This document shows positions 1-9,080 of a DNA stretch of 64,000 nucleotides, piece by piece. Position 1 is the stretch's first letter; the number at the start of each line of letters is the position of its first letter. A model generated the notes under the pieces. That model was given only the letters and a program-made list of their open reading frames with translations, was not told where the DNA came from and searched no databases. The translations under genes were made by a program, and so were the position numbers. Origin of the DNA: Actinomycetota bacterium (GTDB lineage Bacteria > Actinomycetota > UBA4738 > HRBIN12); contig DASSCU010000063.1 in NCBI GenBank assembly GCA_035697485.1, forward strand, positions 124,001 to 188,000, in the 5' to 3' direction.

Positions 1-278
1 CGCCCCGGGAACCGGAAGCGTGCGAGCAGGTACGCGGCCGGCAGGCCGGCCGCGAGCGTCATGGCCGTCGACACCACGGCCTGCCAGGTCGTGAACCAGA
101 TCACGCCACGCAGGCGGGCATCGCCGAGCACGGTCCCCGGCGAGACGTCGCCGACCACCGACCCGACGATCGAGACGAGCGGGTAGACGAAGAAGAGGCC
201 GAGGAACACCGCCGGCACGGCGGCGAGCGCGAGACGTCCGGCGGTGGCCCGGCTCAGCCGAGCATCAGGTCGGTCCAC
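1..278 (-). CDS. thiP: Thiamine ABC transporter permease, N-terminal part (runs off the window)
   Basis: Inner-membrane permease expected to carry thiamine delivered by the binding protein encoded just upstream. Only about 92 N-terminal residues are inside the window. They show a hydrophobic first membrane helix (LALAAVPAVFLGLFFVYPLV) and then an amphipathic stretch leading into a second helix (VVSTAMTLAAGLPAAYLLA), the usual start of an Fbp/ThiP-type permease. The proposed start is a GTG at 278 that overlaps the end of thiB by 25 bases; a CTG at 257 or a later codon is also possible. The specificity is inferred from the operon (riboswitch, thiN, thiB), not from these residues. Confidence 0.75.
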   Translation of the reverse strand, partial: MDRPDARLSRATAGRLALAAVPAVFLGLFFVYPLVSIVGSVVGDVSPGTVLGDARLRGVIWFTTWQAVVSTAMTLAAGLPAAYLLARFRFPG

Positions 279-1318
279 GTCTGCACCCACGCCTCCCGCT
301 CGGCCGAGACCTGCTCGGGCGGCAGGGCGAGCGGCGACTCGGGCTCCTCGCCCCACCGGACGAACTCCTCGGGGAGCTCGGCGTCGCCCACCACCGGGAA
401 GACGAACATGCGCAGGGGCACATCTTCCTGGAAGGGCCTCGACAGCAGGAAGTCGATCACCGCTCCGGCTTCGCGAGGGTGTTCGGTGCCGGCGAGCACG
501 CCGGCGAACTCCACCTGGCGGTAGCAGCTCTCGATGACCGCGGCGGTCGGCGCCCGATCGAGCGTTTCCTCGGCGAAGACCACCTCGGCGACCGGGCTCG
601 TCGCGTACGACACCACGATCGGACGCTCGCCCTCCCCCCCGCCCGCTCCCGAGAACTCGCCGAAGTAGGCCTGCTCCCAGCCGTCGACGACGAGCACGTC
701 GTTCGCGCGCAGGTCGCGCCAGAACGCCTGCCAGCCGTCGTCGCCGAACCGGACGATCGACGCGAGCATGAACGCGAGCCCGGGCGTGGAGGTCGCCGGG
801 TTCTCGACCACGGTGAGTCCCCGGTACCGCCCTTCGGTGAGGTCGCCGAGGTCTCCGGGCGGCGGGAGGCCCCGCTCTCCGAACCAACCCAGGTCCACAT
901 TGAGGCAGACGTCCCCGTGGTCGACCGGCGTGACGGCATGGGTCGGATCGAGCTCGTAGGCTTCCTCGACCCGCGAGAGCTCGGGCGACTCGTACGGCTC
1001 GAACACGCCTTCCTCGACTGCCTTCGGGAACAGGTTGTCGTCGACGCCGAACAGCACGTCGCCCTCGGGGTTGCCCGCGGTCAGGATGGCCCGGTTCACG
1101 AGCTGCCCGGCGTCGCCGGCAGGCACGATCTGCAGATCGATGCCGCTCTCTCGCTCGAACGCGCGCACGACGTCCCTGCTGACGTCGAAGGAGTCGTGCG
1201 TGAGCAGCGTGACGGTGACCGTCGGCTGCGGGCCGTCGGCGGTCTCCTCGCTGCCCGAGCAGGCGCCGGCGACGAGCGCGAGGAGCGCGAGCGCCGCCAC
1301 GGGGGCGCGTGCCTTCAT
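254..1318 (-). CDS. thiB: Thiamine ABC transporter substrate-binding lipoprotein
   Basis: Periplasmic-type solute-binding protein of 354 residues, family of ThiB/TbpA and iron-binding FbpA. The N-terminus is a lipoprotein signal ending in the lipobox VAGAC, so the protein should be anchored to the outer face of the membrane. The segment VTLLTHDSF, followed by a two-lobed binding fold, matches this family. The ATG overlaps the thiN stop by four bases (ATGA), and thiP begins inside its 3' end, so thiN-thiB-thiP form one coupled unit. The upstream TPP riboswitch makes thiamine the likely ligand. No ATPase gene is visible; it should lie beyond base 1 if the operon continues. Confidence 0.88.
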   Translation of the reverse strand: MKARAPVAALALLALVAGACSGSEETADGPQPTVTVTLLTHDSFDVSRDVVRAFERESGIDLQIVPAGDAGQLVNRAILTAGNPEGDVLFGVDDNLFPKAVEEGVFEPYESPELSRVEEAYELDPTHAVTPVDHGDVCLNVDLGWFGERGLPPPGDLGDLTEGRYRGLTVVENPATSTPGLAFMLASIVRFGDDGWQAFWRDLRANDVLVVDGWEQAYFGEFSGAGGGEGERPIVVSYATSPVAEVVFAEETLDRAPTAAVIESCYRQVEFAGVLAGTEHPREAGAVIDFLLSRPFQEDVPLRMFVFPVVGDAELPEEFVRWGEEPESPLALPPEQVSAEREAWVQTWTDLMLG

Positions 1319-1956
1319 GCGTCGTCCTCGACGCCCGGCCGGATCGCGAGCACGACGCCGTCGCGTACCTCGATCACGGCGCGCTCGGTGACGAAACGGT
1401 TGCTGACCCCGAGGCTCGAGCCGGGCTCCAGCACGGCGCCGTCGAGCGGCCATCGCACCCCGAAGGCACGCACGCCGTGAGCCGGCCCGCCGAGCGCGAA
1501 CAGGCTGATCAGCTCGCCGGGCACCCCCACGAGCTCCCGGCGGCCGCGCACGACGTGCAGGCGCGTGGCGCCGAAGATCGCGTCGACCTCGACCGCTGCG
1601 TGACGAGGGGAGGCCAGCAGCACGGCGTTCGCGAGCAGGTGGTCGAGCCGGCCACGATCGCCGCCGACGACGAGGAGACGCCCCGCGCCCGCGACGATCG
1701 CGTCGGTGATCGCGAGCTCGAGGTCGGTGGCGTCCTTGTCCTCGGGATGCCGCCGCACCTCGCCGCCGGCGTCCTCGAACGCCTCGAGGTCCACCGGATC
1801 CACCGAATCGAGGTCGCCGACGAGCAGGTCGACGGCGACGCCGAGCCGGTTCGCTTCGGCCAGGCCGACGTCGGCCGCGATCACGAGCGCGCCGTCGGGC
1901 ACCTCGACCGGAAGGCGCGCGGGACCGCCGCCGCAGAAGATGAATGCCGATCGCAC
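1315..1956 (-). CDS. thiN: Thiamine pyrophosphokinase (thiamine diphosphokinase)
   Basis: Cytosolic enzyme of 213 residues that transfers pyrophosphate from ATP to thiamine, giving the cofactor TPP. Family hallmarks are visible: VGDLDSVD near residue 50, KDATDLELA near residue 75 and GGDRGRLDHLLAN near residue 105. The start is a GTG five bases after the riboswitch's last paired base; the only good ribosome-binding sequence (GGAGGGAG, 1967-1974) lies inside the aptamer. As the first gene of a transport operon it would trap imported thiamine as TPP, a salvage arrangement. Length is normal for the family. Confidence 0.9.
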   Translation of the reverse strand: MRSAFIFCGGGPARLPVEVPDGALVIAADVGLAEANRLGVAVDLLVGDLDSVDPVDLEAFEDAGGEVRRHPEDKDATDLELAITDAIVAGAGRLLVVGGDRGRLDHLLANAVLLASPRHAAVEVDAIFGATRLHVVRGRRELVGVPGELISLFALGGPAHGVRAFGVRWPLDGAVLEPGSSLGVSNRFVTERAVIEVRDGVVLAIRPGVEDDA

Positions 1957-1961
1957 CGCCC

Positions 1962-2049
1962 GGAACTCCCTCCGCCGGCATTACCCGGTTCAGGTTCGTC
2001 GGGTCGCCGGCACCATCAGCCGGCCTCTCAGCCCGGTCCCCCGAGCTCC
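1962..2049 (-). promoter_or_regulatory. TPP riboswitch (THI element)
   Basis: The minus strand carries the conserved TPP-aptamer signatures in order: GGGCTGAGAGG, then GACCCG, GAACCTGAACCGGGTAATGCCGGCG split over the pyrimidine- and pyrophosphate-binding arms, and GGAGGGA. The closing stem P1 is formed by GGAGCTC (2043-2049) and GAGTTCC (1962-1968), seven pairs with one G-U. The thiN ribosome-binding sequence GGAGGGAG overlaps the 3' side of P1. Ligand binding should therefore hide it and repress translation of thiN-thiB-thiP. I see no separate terminator between aptamer and start codon. Confidence 0.95.
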
Positions 2050-2063
2050 CCTGTTCTCCCCCG

Positions 2064-2069
2064 AGTATA
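2064..2069 (-). promoter_or_regulatory. -10 box of the thi operon promoter
   Basis: TATACT on the minus strand, 14 bases before the first paired base of the riboswitch, so transcription should begin close to 2057. No convincing -35 hexamer is visible upstream. Confidence 0.6.
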
Positions 2070-2078
2070 GGGCCGCAC

Positions 2079-2531
2079 TCAGGTCCGGGCGGGGCCGGTC
2101 GCGATCAGGAACCCGCGCAGCCCCTGCATCGCCCGGCCCATCAGCACCCGCATCACCGGTCGGTAGAGGGTCGCCGCCAGCTCGCCGACGACCGGCACGG
2201 CGAGGCGGACGTCCTCGCGCCACGTGAACCGGGTCCCACCCTCGATCGGGTCGAGGAGCCACGTGCCCGTGCCGGTCACGAGCGAGCCGTGGCGGATGTC
2301 GAGCCGGCGCGGCGGATCCCACACCACCACCTCCATCGGCTCGGTGAACGCCGGCACCCCGAGGATGCGTGTCCGCACGGCGAGCCGCACGCCGACCCCT
2401 TCCCGCTGCTCGGACACGACCGTCACGCCGTCGGCGTCGAGCATCCAGTCGGCCTGGCGCTCCCAGTCCATCAGCACGGTCCAAGCCTCCTCGAGGGGAA
2501 CCGGCAGCACGATCTCGCGTTGGACCAACAC
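2079..2531 (-). CDS. SRPBCC-fold (polyketide cyclase/START-like) protein
   Basis: A 150-residue cytosolic protein of the SRPBCC superfamily, small helix-grip folds that bind hydrophobic ligands. The pattern is clear: a first strand REIVLPVPLEEAWTVLMDWERQADWM, a mid-protein motif with DPPRRLDIRHG, a central FTWREDV strand and a long C-terminal helix that would close the cavity. The ligand cannot be told. The start is GTG at 2531, chosen because TAGACT (2539-2544) sits seven bases upstream, the leaderless pattern seen across the window. It is divergent from hutI, but nothing links it to histidine breakdown. Confidence 0.75.
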   Translation of the reverse strand: MLVQREIVLPVPLEEAWTVLMDWERQADWMLDADGVTVVSEQREGVGVRLAVRTRILGVPAFTEPMEVVVWDPPRRLDIRHGSLVTGTGTWLLDPIEGGTRFTWREDVRLAVPVVGELAATLYRPVMRVLMGRAMQGLRGFLIATGPART

Positions 2532-2538
2532 GATGTCG

Positions 2539-2583
2539 AGTCTAGGCGGAGGCGCGAAAGGCGAGCCGATGCACGCGTAAGCT
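2539..2583. promoter_or_regulatory. Divergent leaderless promoters of the SRPBCC gene and hutI
   Basis: Minus-strand -10 box TAGACT (2539-2544) ends seven bases before the GTG at 2531. Plus-strand -10 box TAAGCT (2578-2583) ends six bases before the hutI ATG at 2590. Both spacings predict transcripts that begin at or within a base or two of the start codon. No -35 box is evident for either. Confidence 0.6.
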
Positions 2584-2589
2584 GCCGCC

Positions 2590-3831
2590 ATGGCGCGGGG
2601 TGCGGTCGTGGCTGCGGCGATGGCGACGGCGCGAGGCACCCGCCCGTCGGTCGAGCCGGCCAGGACGACCGAGGGAGGCGTCGGGATCGCCTGGGACGGC
2701 GAGGGCACGATCGTGCACGCGGGCACCGCCGACGGCCTTCCCTGGGAACCGACCCTCGGCGACGCAGATCGCGGGTGCCTGGTGGCGGGGTTCGTCGACC
2801 AGCACACGCATCTGCCGTTCGTCGGCTGGCGCGCCGACGAGTTCGAGGCGCGCCTGCGCGGCGTCTCCTATCGGAAGCTGCACGGCGGCGACGGTGGCAT
2901 CTTCCGGTCGGCGCGCATGTTCGCCGAGGCCACCGACGATGAGATCGTCGCGTTCTCGAGTGCGCTGCTCGACGAGATGCTCGTCCACGGCACGACGGCC
3001 CTCGAGCTGAAGACGGGCTACGGCCTCTCGGTGGAACAGGAGCTGCGCGGCGCGCGGCTCGCGCGCCGGCTGGCCGATGAGGCACGCCAGACCTGCAGCG
3101 TCACGTTGCTCGCCGCCCACGCGGTGCCGGCGGGGATAGCTCGGAAGGACTGGGTACGCATCGCGTGCGACGAGCTGATCCCGGAAGCCGCCCGAGGAGG
3201 ACTCGCCCAGGCGGTCGACGTCTACGTCGAGGACATCGCGTTCTCGGTCGACGACCTGGATGCGATCGCCGCGGCGACGAGCGGCGCCGGGCTCGAGCTG
3301 CGGGTGCACGCCGACCAGCTCGGCGACTCGGGCGCTGCGGCGGCCTCGGCGCGGCTCGGCGCGCGCAGCGCCGACCACCTGAACCACTGCTCGCCCGAGG
3401 GCGTGGCGGCCCTGACCGCGAGCGGGACGGTCGCCGGCCTCCTGCCCGCGTCGACGTTCTTCCTGCGCGGGGAGCCGGCGCCGGCCCGGGCCCTCAGGGA
3501 CGCCGGCGTGCCGATCGCGCTCGCAACCGACGCGAACCCCGGCACGTCGCCCGTGGTGTCGATGCCCGAGGTGATCGCGATGGCGGCGGGGGTCTACGAG
3601 GTGCCGCCCCTCGAGGCGCTGACCGCAGCGACCCTCAACCCCGCGTGGGTGCTGGGCCTCGCGGACCGCCTCGGCACGCTCGAGCCCGGGAAACGCGCCG
3701 ACCTGGTGCTGCTGGAAGACGCGTCGTTCGCCCAGGTGCCGTATCGCCCGGGTCATCACCCGGTGGTCGCGACGATCGTGAGTGGCGAGATCGCCTATCG
3801 GCGCCGAGCCGACTCGTCCGTCATGGACTAG
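2590..3831 (+). CDS. hutI: Imidazolonepropionase
   Basis: Cytosolic amidohydrolase of 413 residues that opens 4-imidazolone-5-propanoate to N-formimino-L-glutamate, the third step of histidine breakdown. Metal ligands are visible: VDQHTHLPF (two His) near residue 72, AAHAVP, VHADQLG, and ATDANPGT near residue 318. Length is usual for HutI (about 400-415). The first 20 residues are Ala/Arg-rich and weakly conserved in character, so a slightly later start is possible, but the leaderless -10 six bases upstream supports the ATG used here. It converges on hutH; the two stop codons interleave in one CTAG. Confidence 0.93.
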   Translation: MARGAVVAAAMATARGTRPSVEPARTTEGGVGIAWDGEGTIVHAGTADGLPWEPTLGDADRGCLVAGFVDQHTHLPFVGWRADEFEARLRGVSYRKLHGGDGGIFRSARMFAEATDDEIVAFSSALLDEMLVHGTTALELKTGYGLSVEQELRGARLARRLADEARQTCSVTLLAAHAVPAGIARKDWVRIACDELIPEAARGGLAQAVDVYVEDIAFSVDDLDAIAAATSGAGLELRVHADQLGDSGAAAASARLGARSADHLNHCSPEGVAALTASGTVAGLLPASTFFLRGEPAPARALRDAGVPIALATDANPGTSPVVSMPEVIAMAAGVYEVPPLEALTAATLNPAWVLGLADRLGTLEPGKRADLVLLEDASFAQVPYRPGHHPVVATIVSGEIAYRRRADSSVMD

Positions 3832-5360
3832 TCGAACGGGCCGCCGGTCGCCGCCTCCGCGGCCGCGATCAAGCGGCCTTCTCGCACCAGGCTCACGGCA
3901 TCCTCGATATCGGGGCCGAACTCGCGGTCGGCCTCGAAGAACGGCACGTGAGCCCTGATCGTCGCGTGCACCGCCCGCGTTGCCGGACCCGGCTCGAGCG
4001 GCGCCCGAAGGTCGAGCGCCTGCGCCGCCCCGAGCGCCTCGAGCGCGAGCACGGTCTCGGCGTTCGCGACGATCTCCCGCGCGTGGCGGGCCGACGTCAT
4101 GCCCATGCTCACGTGGTCCTCCTGGCCGGCGCTCGACGGGATCGAATCGACCGACGCAGGGTGGGCGAGCGTCTTGCATTCGCTCACGAGCGACGCTGCC
4201 GTGTACTGCACGAGCATGAAGCCGGAGTTCAGCCCGGAGCCGTGCACGAGGAACGGCGGCAGCCCATTGGACTGGTGTTCGTCGAGCAGGCGGTAGAGAC
4301 GGCGTTCGGCGATCGATGCGAGCGACACGAGCGCGGTCGCCACGGTGTCGAGCGCCACGGCCACCGGCTGCCCGTGGAAGTTTCCCCCGCTCACGACCTC
4401 GCCGCCGTCGGGCAGCACGATCGGGTTGTCGCTCACGCTGTTGATCTCGATCGCGAGCACGCCGCGCGCGTAGTCGAGCGCGTCGCGGGTCGCGCCGTGC
4501 ACCTGCGGCGCGCACCGCAGCGAGTACGCGTCCTGCACGATGTGCGGCGACTCGCGATGCGACGCGAGGATCGGCGAGGTGGCGAGGAGCCGGCGCAGGT
4601 TCGCCGCGCTCACCGCCTGCCCCGGGTGCGGACGCAGCGCCTGCAACCGCTCGTCGAAGGGACGGTCGGTGCCGAGCGACGCCTCGATCGTCATCGCCGC
4701 GACGACGTCGGCGGTTCGTGCGAGCGTCGCGGCTCGCTCGACCGACAGGATGCCGATCGCCAGCATGCCCTGGGTGCCGTTCACCAGGGCGAGTCCTTCC
4801 TTCGCCTGGAGCGTCAGCGGCGAGAGCCCGGCTCGGGCCATCGCGCCGACGGCCGGTTCCACGCCGCCTTCCGGCGACAGCACATCGCCGTGGCCGATCA
4901 GCGGCAGGGCGAGGTTCGCGAGTGGGGCGAGATCGCCCGACGCGCCGAGCGATCCCTGCTGGGGTACGGCCGGCACCACGTCCTCGTTCAGCATCGCGAC
5001 CATCAGGTCGACCACCTCGGGCCGCACCCCCGAGTGCCCGAGGGCCAGCACGTGGGCGCGGAGCAGCAGCATCGCCCGTGCCTCCTCACGCGGCAGCGGC
5101 GCACCCACAGCCGTCGCGTGTGACCGCACGATGCCGTGCTGCAGGGTCGATGCCTGCGCCGGTTCCACGCGGGTGTGGGCGAGCGCTCCGAAGCCGGTCG
5201 TGACCCCGTAGATCGTGTCGCCGCTCGCCACAGCATCGTCGATCACGGCCCGCGCCGCAGAGACCCGGGCGCGGGCGTCGTCGCCGAACGAGACGGGCGC
5301 CCCGCCGGCGACCGCCACCACGTCGGACGCCGACAACCGGCCGCCGATCGCAACGGTCAT
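3828..5360 (-). CDS. hutH: Histidine ammonia-lyase
   Basis: Cytosolic enzyme of 510 residues that removes ammonia from L-histidine to give urocanate, the first step of the pathway. The Ala-Ser-Gly that cyclises to the MIO electrophile is in GSLGASGDLAPLA near residue 137. Other family signatures include YGVTTGFG near residue 50 and NPIVLPDGG in the substrate region. The ATG overlaps the S51 peptidase stop by four bases (ATGA), so it is the last gene of hutU-peptidase-hutH. No hutG or hutF (the following step) lies in this window. Confidence 0.96.
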   Translation of the reverse strand: MTVAIGGRLSASDVVAVAGGAPVSFGDDARARVSAARAVIDDAVASGDTIYGVTTGFGALAHTRVEPAQASTLQHGIVRSHATAVGAPLPREEARAMLLLRAHVLALGHSGVRPEVVDLMVAMLNEDVVPAVPQQGSLGASGDLAPLANLALPLIGHGDVLSPEGGVEPAVGAMARAGLSPLTLQAKEGLALVNGTQGMLAIGILSVERAATLARTADVVAAMTIEASLGTDRPFDERLQALRPHPGQAVSAANLRRLLATSPILASHRESPHIVQDAYSLRCAPQVHGATRDALDYARGVLAIEINSVSDNPIVLPDGGEVVSGGNFHGQPVAVALDTVATALVSLASIAERRLYRLLDEHQSNGLPPFLVHGSGLNSGFMLVQYTAASLVSECKTLAHPASVDSIPSSAGQEDHVSMGMTSARHAREIVANAETVLALEALGAAQALDLRAPLEPGPATRAVHATIRAHVPFFEADREFGPDIEDAVSLVREGRLIAAAEAATGGPFD

Positions 5361-6064
5361 GCCGATGCCGCCAGCAGCCGTGTCTCGAGCGGGGTCTCGA
5401 CCACGTCGCCGCGCTCGCCCGGCTCGACCCGTCGCGCGCCGGCGCCGGCATCGGAGACCAGCACCTCGGCCACCTCGTTGCCGATCAGGTGCACCGCGGC
5501 GAGGTCGTCGCACGCGATGCCGGGCGGCAGCACGCCTTCCCCGACCAGGCGGCGGTACTCGGGCCGGCGCGACGCCTCGGAGTCGAAGTGAGGACAGAAG
5601 CTTCCCGGCACGAACCCCAGCCCGTCCGGAAGCGGGTCGGCACGCCCGAGGAGGTAGGAGTCGGTCGTCGAGGCCTCGAACCAGCAGTTCGCGCCGGCGC
5701 TGCCCCCCGCGAGCACCACGCCCGCGTCCCAAGCCTCCCGCAGGATCCCGTCGAGCCCGTGCGCCCGCCAGATCGCGAGCAGGTTCAGGGTGTTGCCGCC
5801 GCTCACGAACACGACATCCTGGGTGAGCACCAACGAGCGCAGGTCCTCCACCGTGCGATGGAAGAGGGCGAGATCGCTCGGCTCGAACGAGTGCGACGGG
5901 AACGATCGGTAGAACGTGGCGACGGCGCGGTCGGCGTCGCCGACGGCGGTCGGCACGAACAGCACCTTGGGGCGCGCCGCCCCCGTCAGGTCGAAGATGA
6001 AGCCGTACACCGGGTCGTCGGGCCACTGCCCGCCGCCCATCGCAACGATGTGCGCGTCGCTCAC
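5357..6064 (-). CDS. Peptidase E-like protein (family S51) inside the hut operon
   Basis: A 235-residue cytosolic protein of the S51 group (PepE dipeptidases, cyanophycinases). The nucleophile motif [10 protein letters not shown] is near residue 121, and the N-terminus has the family start [12 protein letters not shown]. The segment [20 protein letters not shown] matches the His/Asp-containing loop of PepE relatives. PepE cleaves Asp-X dipeptides, but no relative with this motif set is known to me in histidine breakdown. Four-base overlaps with hutU upstream and hutH downstream place it firmly in the operon, which suggests a role with histidine-containing peptides or with an acidic pathway intermediate; that role is inference. 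Confidence 0.85.
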   Translation of the reverse strand: MSDAHIVAMGGGQWPDDPVYGFIFDLTGAARPKVLFVPTAVGDADRAVATFYRSFPSHSFEPSDLALFHRTVEDLRSLVLTQDVVFVSGGNTLNLLAIWRAHGLDGILREAWDAGVVLAGGSAGANCWFEASTTDSYLLGRADPLPDGLGFVPGSFCPHFDSEASRRPEYRRLVGEGVLPPGIACDDLAAVHLIGNEVAEVLVSDAGAGARRVEPGERGDVVETPLETRLLAASA

Positions 6065-7725
6065 TCCGCCTCCTGCATCGGCACCCGTACGCCGCGCTCC
6101 CGCGCGACCTCGATCGCCCGTTCGTACCCGGCGTCGACGTGGCGGACCACGCCCATGCCCGGGTCGGAGGTGAGCACACGCTCGAGGCGCTCGGCCGCGT
6201 TCACCGTGCCGTCGGCCACGACGACCATGCCGGCGTGGATCGACGAGCCGATGCCCACGCCGCCCCCGTGGTGCACGCTCACCCAGTGGGCGCCGGCGGC
6301 CGTGTTCACGAGCGCGTTCAGGATCGGCCAGTCCGCGATCGCGTCGGAGCCGTCGCGCATCGCCTCGGTCTCGCGGTACGGGCTCGCGACGCTGCCGGCG
6401 TCGAGGTGGTCACGCCCGATCACGATCGGCGCGCTCACCGCGCCCGAAGCGACGAGTTCATTGAACCGCGTCCCCGCCCGATCGCGCTCGCCGTAGCCCA
6501 GCCAACAGATGCGAGCGGGCAGACCCTGGAAGGTCACCCGTTCGGACGCGAGGCGCAGCCACCGCTGCAGGCGTTCGTCGTCGGGGAAGAGCTCGGCCAC
6601 GGCGGCGTCGGTCGCGGCGATGTCGGCGGGGTCGCCCGAGAGCGCCGCCCACCGGAACGGGCCCTTGCCCTCGCAGAACAGCGGCCTCACGAACGCCGGC
6701 ACGAACCCTGGGTAGCTGAACGCGACGTCGTGCGGGAGCCCGCCGGCCTCCGCCCCGGCGCGCAGGTTGTTGCCGTAGTCGAACGCGACCGCTCCGCGGG
6801 CCGCGAAGCCCACGATCGCCTCGACGTGGGCCGCCATCGACGCTTCGGCACGGTGCACGTACCCGGCGGCGTCGCGCACGCGCAGCTCGACGGCCTCGGC
6901 GAGCGAGAGACCGGCCGGCACGTAGCCGCCGAGCGGGTCGTGGGCGGAGGTCTGATCGGTGACGACATCGGGCTGCCAGCCTCGGGCGAGCAGGGCCGGC
7001 AACACCTCGCCGCAGTTGCCGACCAACCCGATCGAGACCGCCTCCCCCGCTGCCTTCGCCTCGTCGGCCCAGCGCAGCGCCTCGTCGAGCTCGTTGGTCT
7101 CGCGGTCGAGGTAGCGCGTCTTCACGCGACGCTCGATGCGCGCGGGGTCGACCTCGACGCAGAGCGCGACGCCGCCGTTCATCGTGACGGCGAGCGGCTG
7201 GGCACCGCCCATGCCGCCGAGCCCGCCGGTGAGCGTCACCGTGCCGGCGAGCGAGCCGTCGAAGTGCTGGTGCGAGCACTCGGCGAGCGTCTCGTACGTG
7301 CCTTGCAGGATGCCCTGGGTCCCGATGTAGATCCACGACCCGGCGGTCATCTGCCCGTACATCGTGAGGCCCTGGGCCTCCAGCGCGCGGAACGTCTCCC
7401 AGTCGGCCCACTTCGGCACGAGCATCGAGTTCGAGATCAACACGCGAGGGGCCAGGTCGTGAGTCCGGAAGACCGCGACCGGCTTGCCCGATTGCACGAG
7501 GAGGGTCTCGTCGTCGGCGAGCGTACGCAGCGAGCGCACGATCGCGTCGAATGCCTCCCAGCTGCGAGCGGCGCGCCCGGTGCCGCCGTATACGACGAGG
7601 TCCTGCGGCCGCTCGGCCACCTCGGGGTCGAGGTTGTTCATCAGCATGCGCATCGCCGCTTCCTGCGGCCAGGATCGGCACGACAACTCGCTGCCACGTG
7701 GCGCACGGATCTCTCGAGCGGTCAT
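6061..7725 (-). CDS. hutU: Urocanate hydratase
   Basis: NAD-containing cytosolic enzyme of 554 residues that adds water to urocanate to form imidazolonepropionate, the second histidine-degradation step. Features seen: the N-terminal [14 protein letters not shown] and [13 protein letters not shown] blocks, a glycine-rich [11 protein letters not shown] dinucleotide-binding segment near residue 175, and the active-site cysteine in [13 protein letters not shown] near residue 407. The start was chosen at 7725 because GGAGGTGA lies six to seven bases upstream; a longer frame upstream lacks such a site. It is first in the operon with the S51 peptidase and hutH. Confidence 0.96.
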   Translation of the reverse strand: MTAREIRAPRGSELSCRSWPQEAAMRMLMNNLDPEVAERPQDLVVYGGTGRAARSWEAFDAIVRSLRTLADDETLLVQSGKPVAVFRTHDLAPRVLISNSMLVPKWADWETFRALEAQGLTMYGQMTAGSWIYIGTQGILQGTYETLAECSHQHFDGSLAGTVTLTGGLGGMGGAQPLAVTMNGGVALCVEVDPARIERRVKTRYLDRETNELDEALRWADEAKAAGEAVSIGLVGNCGEVLPALLARGWQPDVVTDQTSAHDPLGGYVPAGLSLAEAVELRVRDAAGYVHRAEASMAAHVEAIVGFAARGAVAFDYGNNLRAGAEAGGLPHDVAFSYPGFVPAFVRPLFCEGKGPFRWAALSGDPADIAATDAAVAELFPDDERLQRWLRLASERVTFQGLPARICWLGYGERDRAGTRFNELVASGAVSAPIVIGRDHLDAGSVASPYRETEAMRDGSDAIADWPILNALVNTAAGAHWVSVHHGGGVGIGSSIHAGMVVVADGTVNAAERLERVLTSDPGMGVVRHVDAGYERAIEVARERGVRVPMQEAE

Positions 7726-7762
7726 CGCGTCACCTCCACGGCCCGACGCTTCCTTCCGCGCG

Positions 7763-7768
7763 ATGCTA
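7763..7768 (-). promoter_or_regulatory. -10 box of the hutU operon
   Basis: TAGCAT on the minus strand, followed by roughly 30 bases of leader containing the strong ribosome-binding sequence GGAGGTGA before the hutU ATG. Unlike many genes here, hutU therefore has a normal leader. Confidence 0.5.
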
Positions 7769-7862
7769 CTGCGGCGGCAGGCCCGCTCGCCCAGGGCGGG
7801 CATGGCTCTCGGCGTGTCCGGGATGCTTGAGTGGCCCGTTCAGGCCGGGTAGCGTCCCTCCG

Positions 7863-9068
7863 ATGGCCGTCGGAACTTCCCCCTACGATGCTGGCGGCGC
7901 CGGTGGGCTCGTGACCGAGCCGATCCGCGTGCTGATCGCCGACGACGAGCCCGAGCTGCGAGTCGCCCTGGCCGACCTACTCGCACACGAGGACGACCTG
8001 AGGCTGATCGGCGCGGCGGGCGACGCCGACGAGGCTATCGCGCTCGCCGGCGACGAGCGCCCCGACGTCGCGCTCGTCGACGTCTCGATGCCGGCGGGCG
8101 GCGGCGCCCGGGCGGCACGCGAGATCGCCCGCTGCTCCCCCGACACACGCGTGATCGCGCTCTCCGCGTTCGAAGATCGGTCGACGGTGCTCGAGATGCT
8201 CCGGGCCGGCGCGGTGGGCTACCTCGTCAAGGGGACCGCCGGTGAGGAGATCGTCGGCTCGATCCAGAAGGTGATGGCGGGCGGCGCGAGCCTGTCGACC
8301 GAGGTCATCGCCGGCATCGTGTCGGAGCTCACGAAGCAGCTGCGTCGCGAGGAGGACGAGCGCGAGCGGCTCGACGCACGCCGTGCCGAGATCCAGCGGT
8401 TCGTCGACGGCGAGGGCATCTCGATGGCGTTCCAGCCGATCGTCGATCTCGCGGTGGGCACGACGGTGGGCATCGAGGCGCTCGCTCGCTTCGCGACGCC
8501 TCCGCCCCGGCCACCCAACGAGTGGTTCACCGAGGCTGTCTCGCTGGCGCTCGGCGTGCAGCTCGAGCTGACGACGCTGACCCGAGCGTTGCGCGTCCTG
8601 CCGCGGATCGACCCGGGCGTGTACCTCGCCGTGAACTGCTCGCACCGCGCCGCCGTCTCGGCCGAGCTGGCGGCGCTCGTCGAGCCGGTCGCCGACCGGC
8701 TGCTGCTCGAGATCACGGAGCACGAGGCGGTCGAGGACTACGACGACCTCGTCGACGCACTGGCCCCCCTGCGGGCTCGAGGAGCGAGGGTGGCGATCGA
8801 CGACGCCGGGGCGGGCTTCGCCAGCCTGCGGCACACGGTGCGCATCGCGCCCGACATCGTGAAGCTCGATCTGAGCCTCACCCGCGACATCGACTCGGAC
8901 CGCGCGAAGCGCGCGCTCGCGACGGCGCTCGTCTCGTTCGCGCACGAGATGGGCTTCTCGCTCGTGGCCGAGGGCATCGAGACGGCGAACGAGCTCGCGA
9001 CGCTGCGCGAGCTGGGCGTGGGCTACGGACAGGGGTTCTACCTCGCGGAGCCCGGCCCGCTTCCCTGA
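7863..9068 (+). CDS. Response regulator with cyclic-di-GMP phosphodiesterase (EAL) output
   Basis: A 401-residue cytosolic protein: receiver domain (residues about 20-140, phospho-acceptor Asp in ALVDVSMP, Lys in YLVKGT), a short charged helix, then an EAL domain (about 165-400). EAL catalytic residues all look present: the E of IEALAR, N of AVNCSH, E of LEITEHE, DD of IDDAGAG, K of VKLDLSL, E of AEGIET and Q of YGQGFY. It should hydrolyse c-di-GMP to pGpG under control of phosphorylation. No histidine kinase is adjacent. The start follows TAGCGT (7850-7855) by seven bases, so it is probably leaderless. It converges on the receiver-GGDEF gene 12 bases away. Confidence 0.92.
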   Translation: MAVGTSPYDAGGAGGLVTEPIRVLIADDEPELRVALADLLAHEDDLRLIGAAGDADEAIALAGDERPDVALVDVSMPAGGGARAAREIARCSPDTRVIALSAFEDRSTVLEMLRAGAVGYLVKGTAGEEIVGSIQKVMAGGASLSTEVIAGIVSELTKQLRREEDERERLDARRAEIQRFVDGEGISMAFQPIVDLAVGTTVGIEALARFATPPPRPPNEWFTEAVSLALGVQLELTTLTRALRVLPRIDPGVYLAVNCSHRAAVSAELAALVEPVADRLLLEITEHEAVEDYDDLVDALAPLRARGARVAIDDAGAGFASLRHTVRIAPDIVKLDLSLTRDIDSDRAKRALATALVSFAHEMGFSLVAEGIETANELATLRELGVGYGQGFYLAEPGPLP

Positions 9069-9080
9069 CCCTCCCGGTCG

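Noticed and set aside
3828-3831. hutI and hutH stop codons interleaved in CTAG as a functional element
   Set aside because: A four-base convergent overlap is common in compact genomes; it needs no regulatory explanation.
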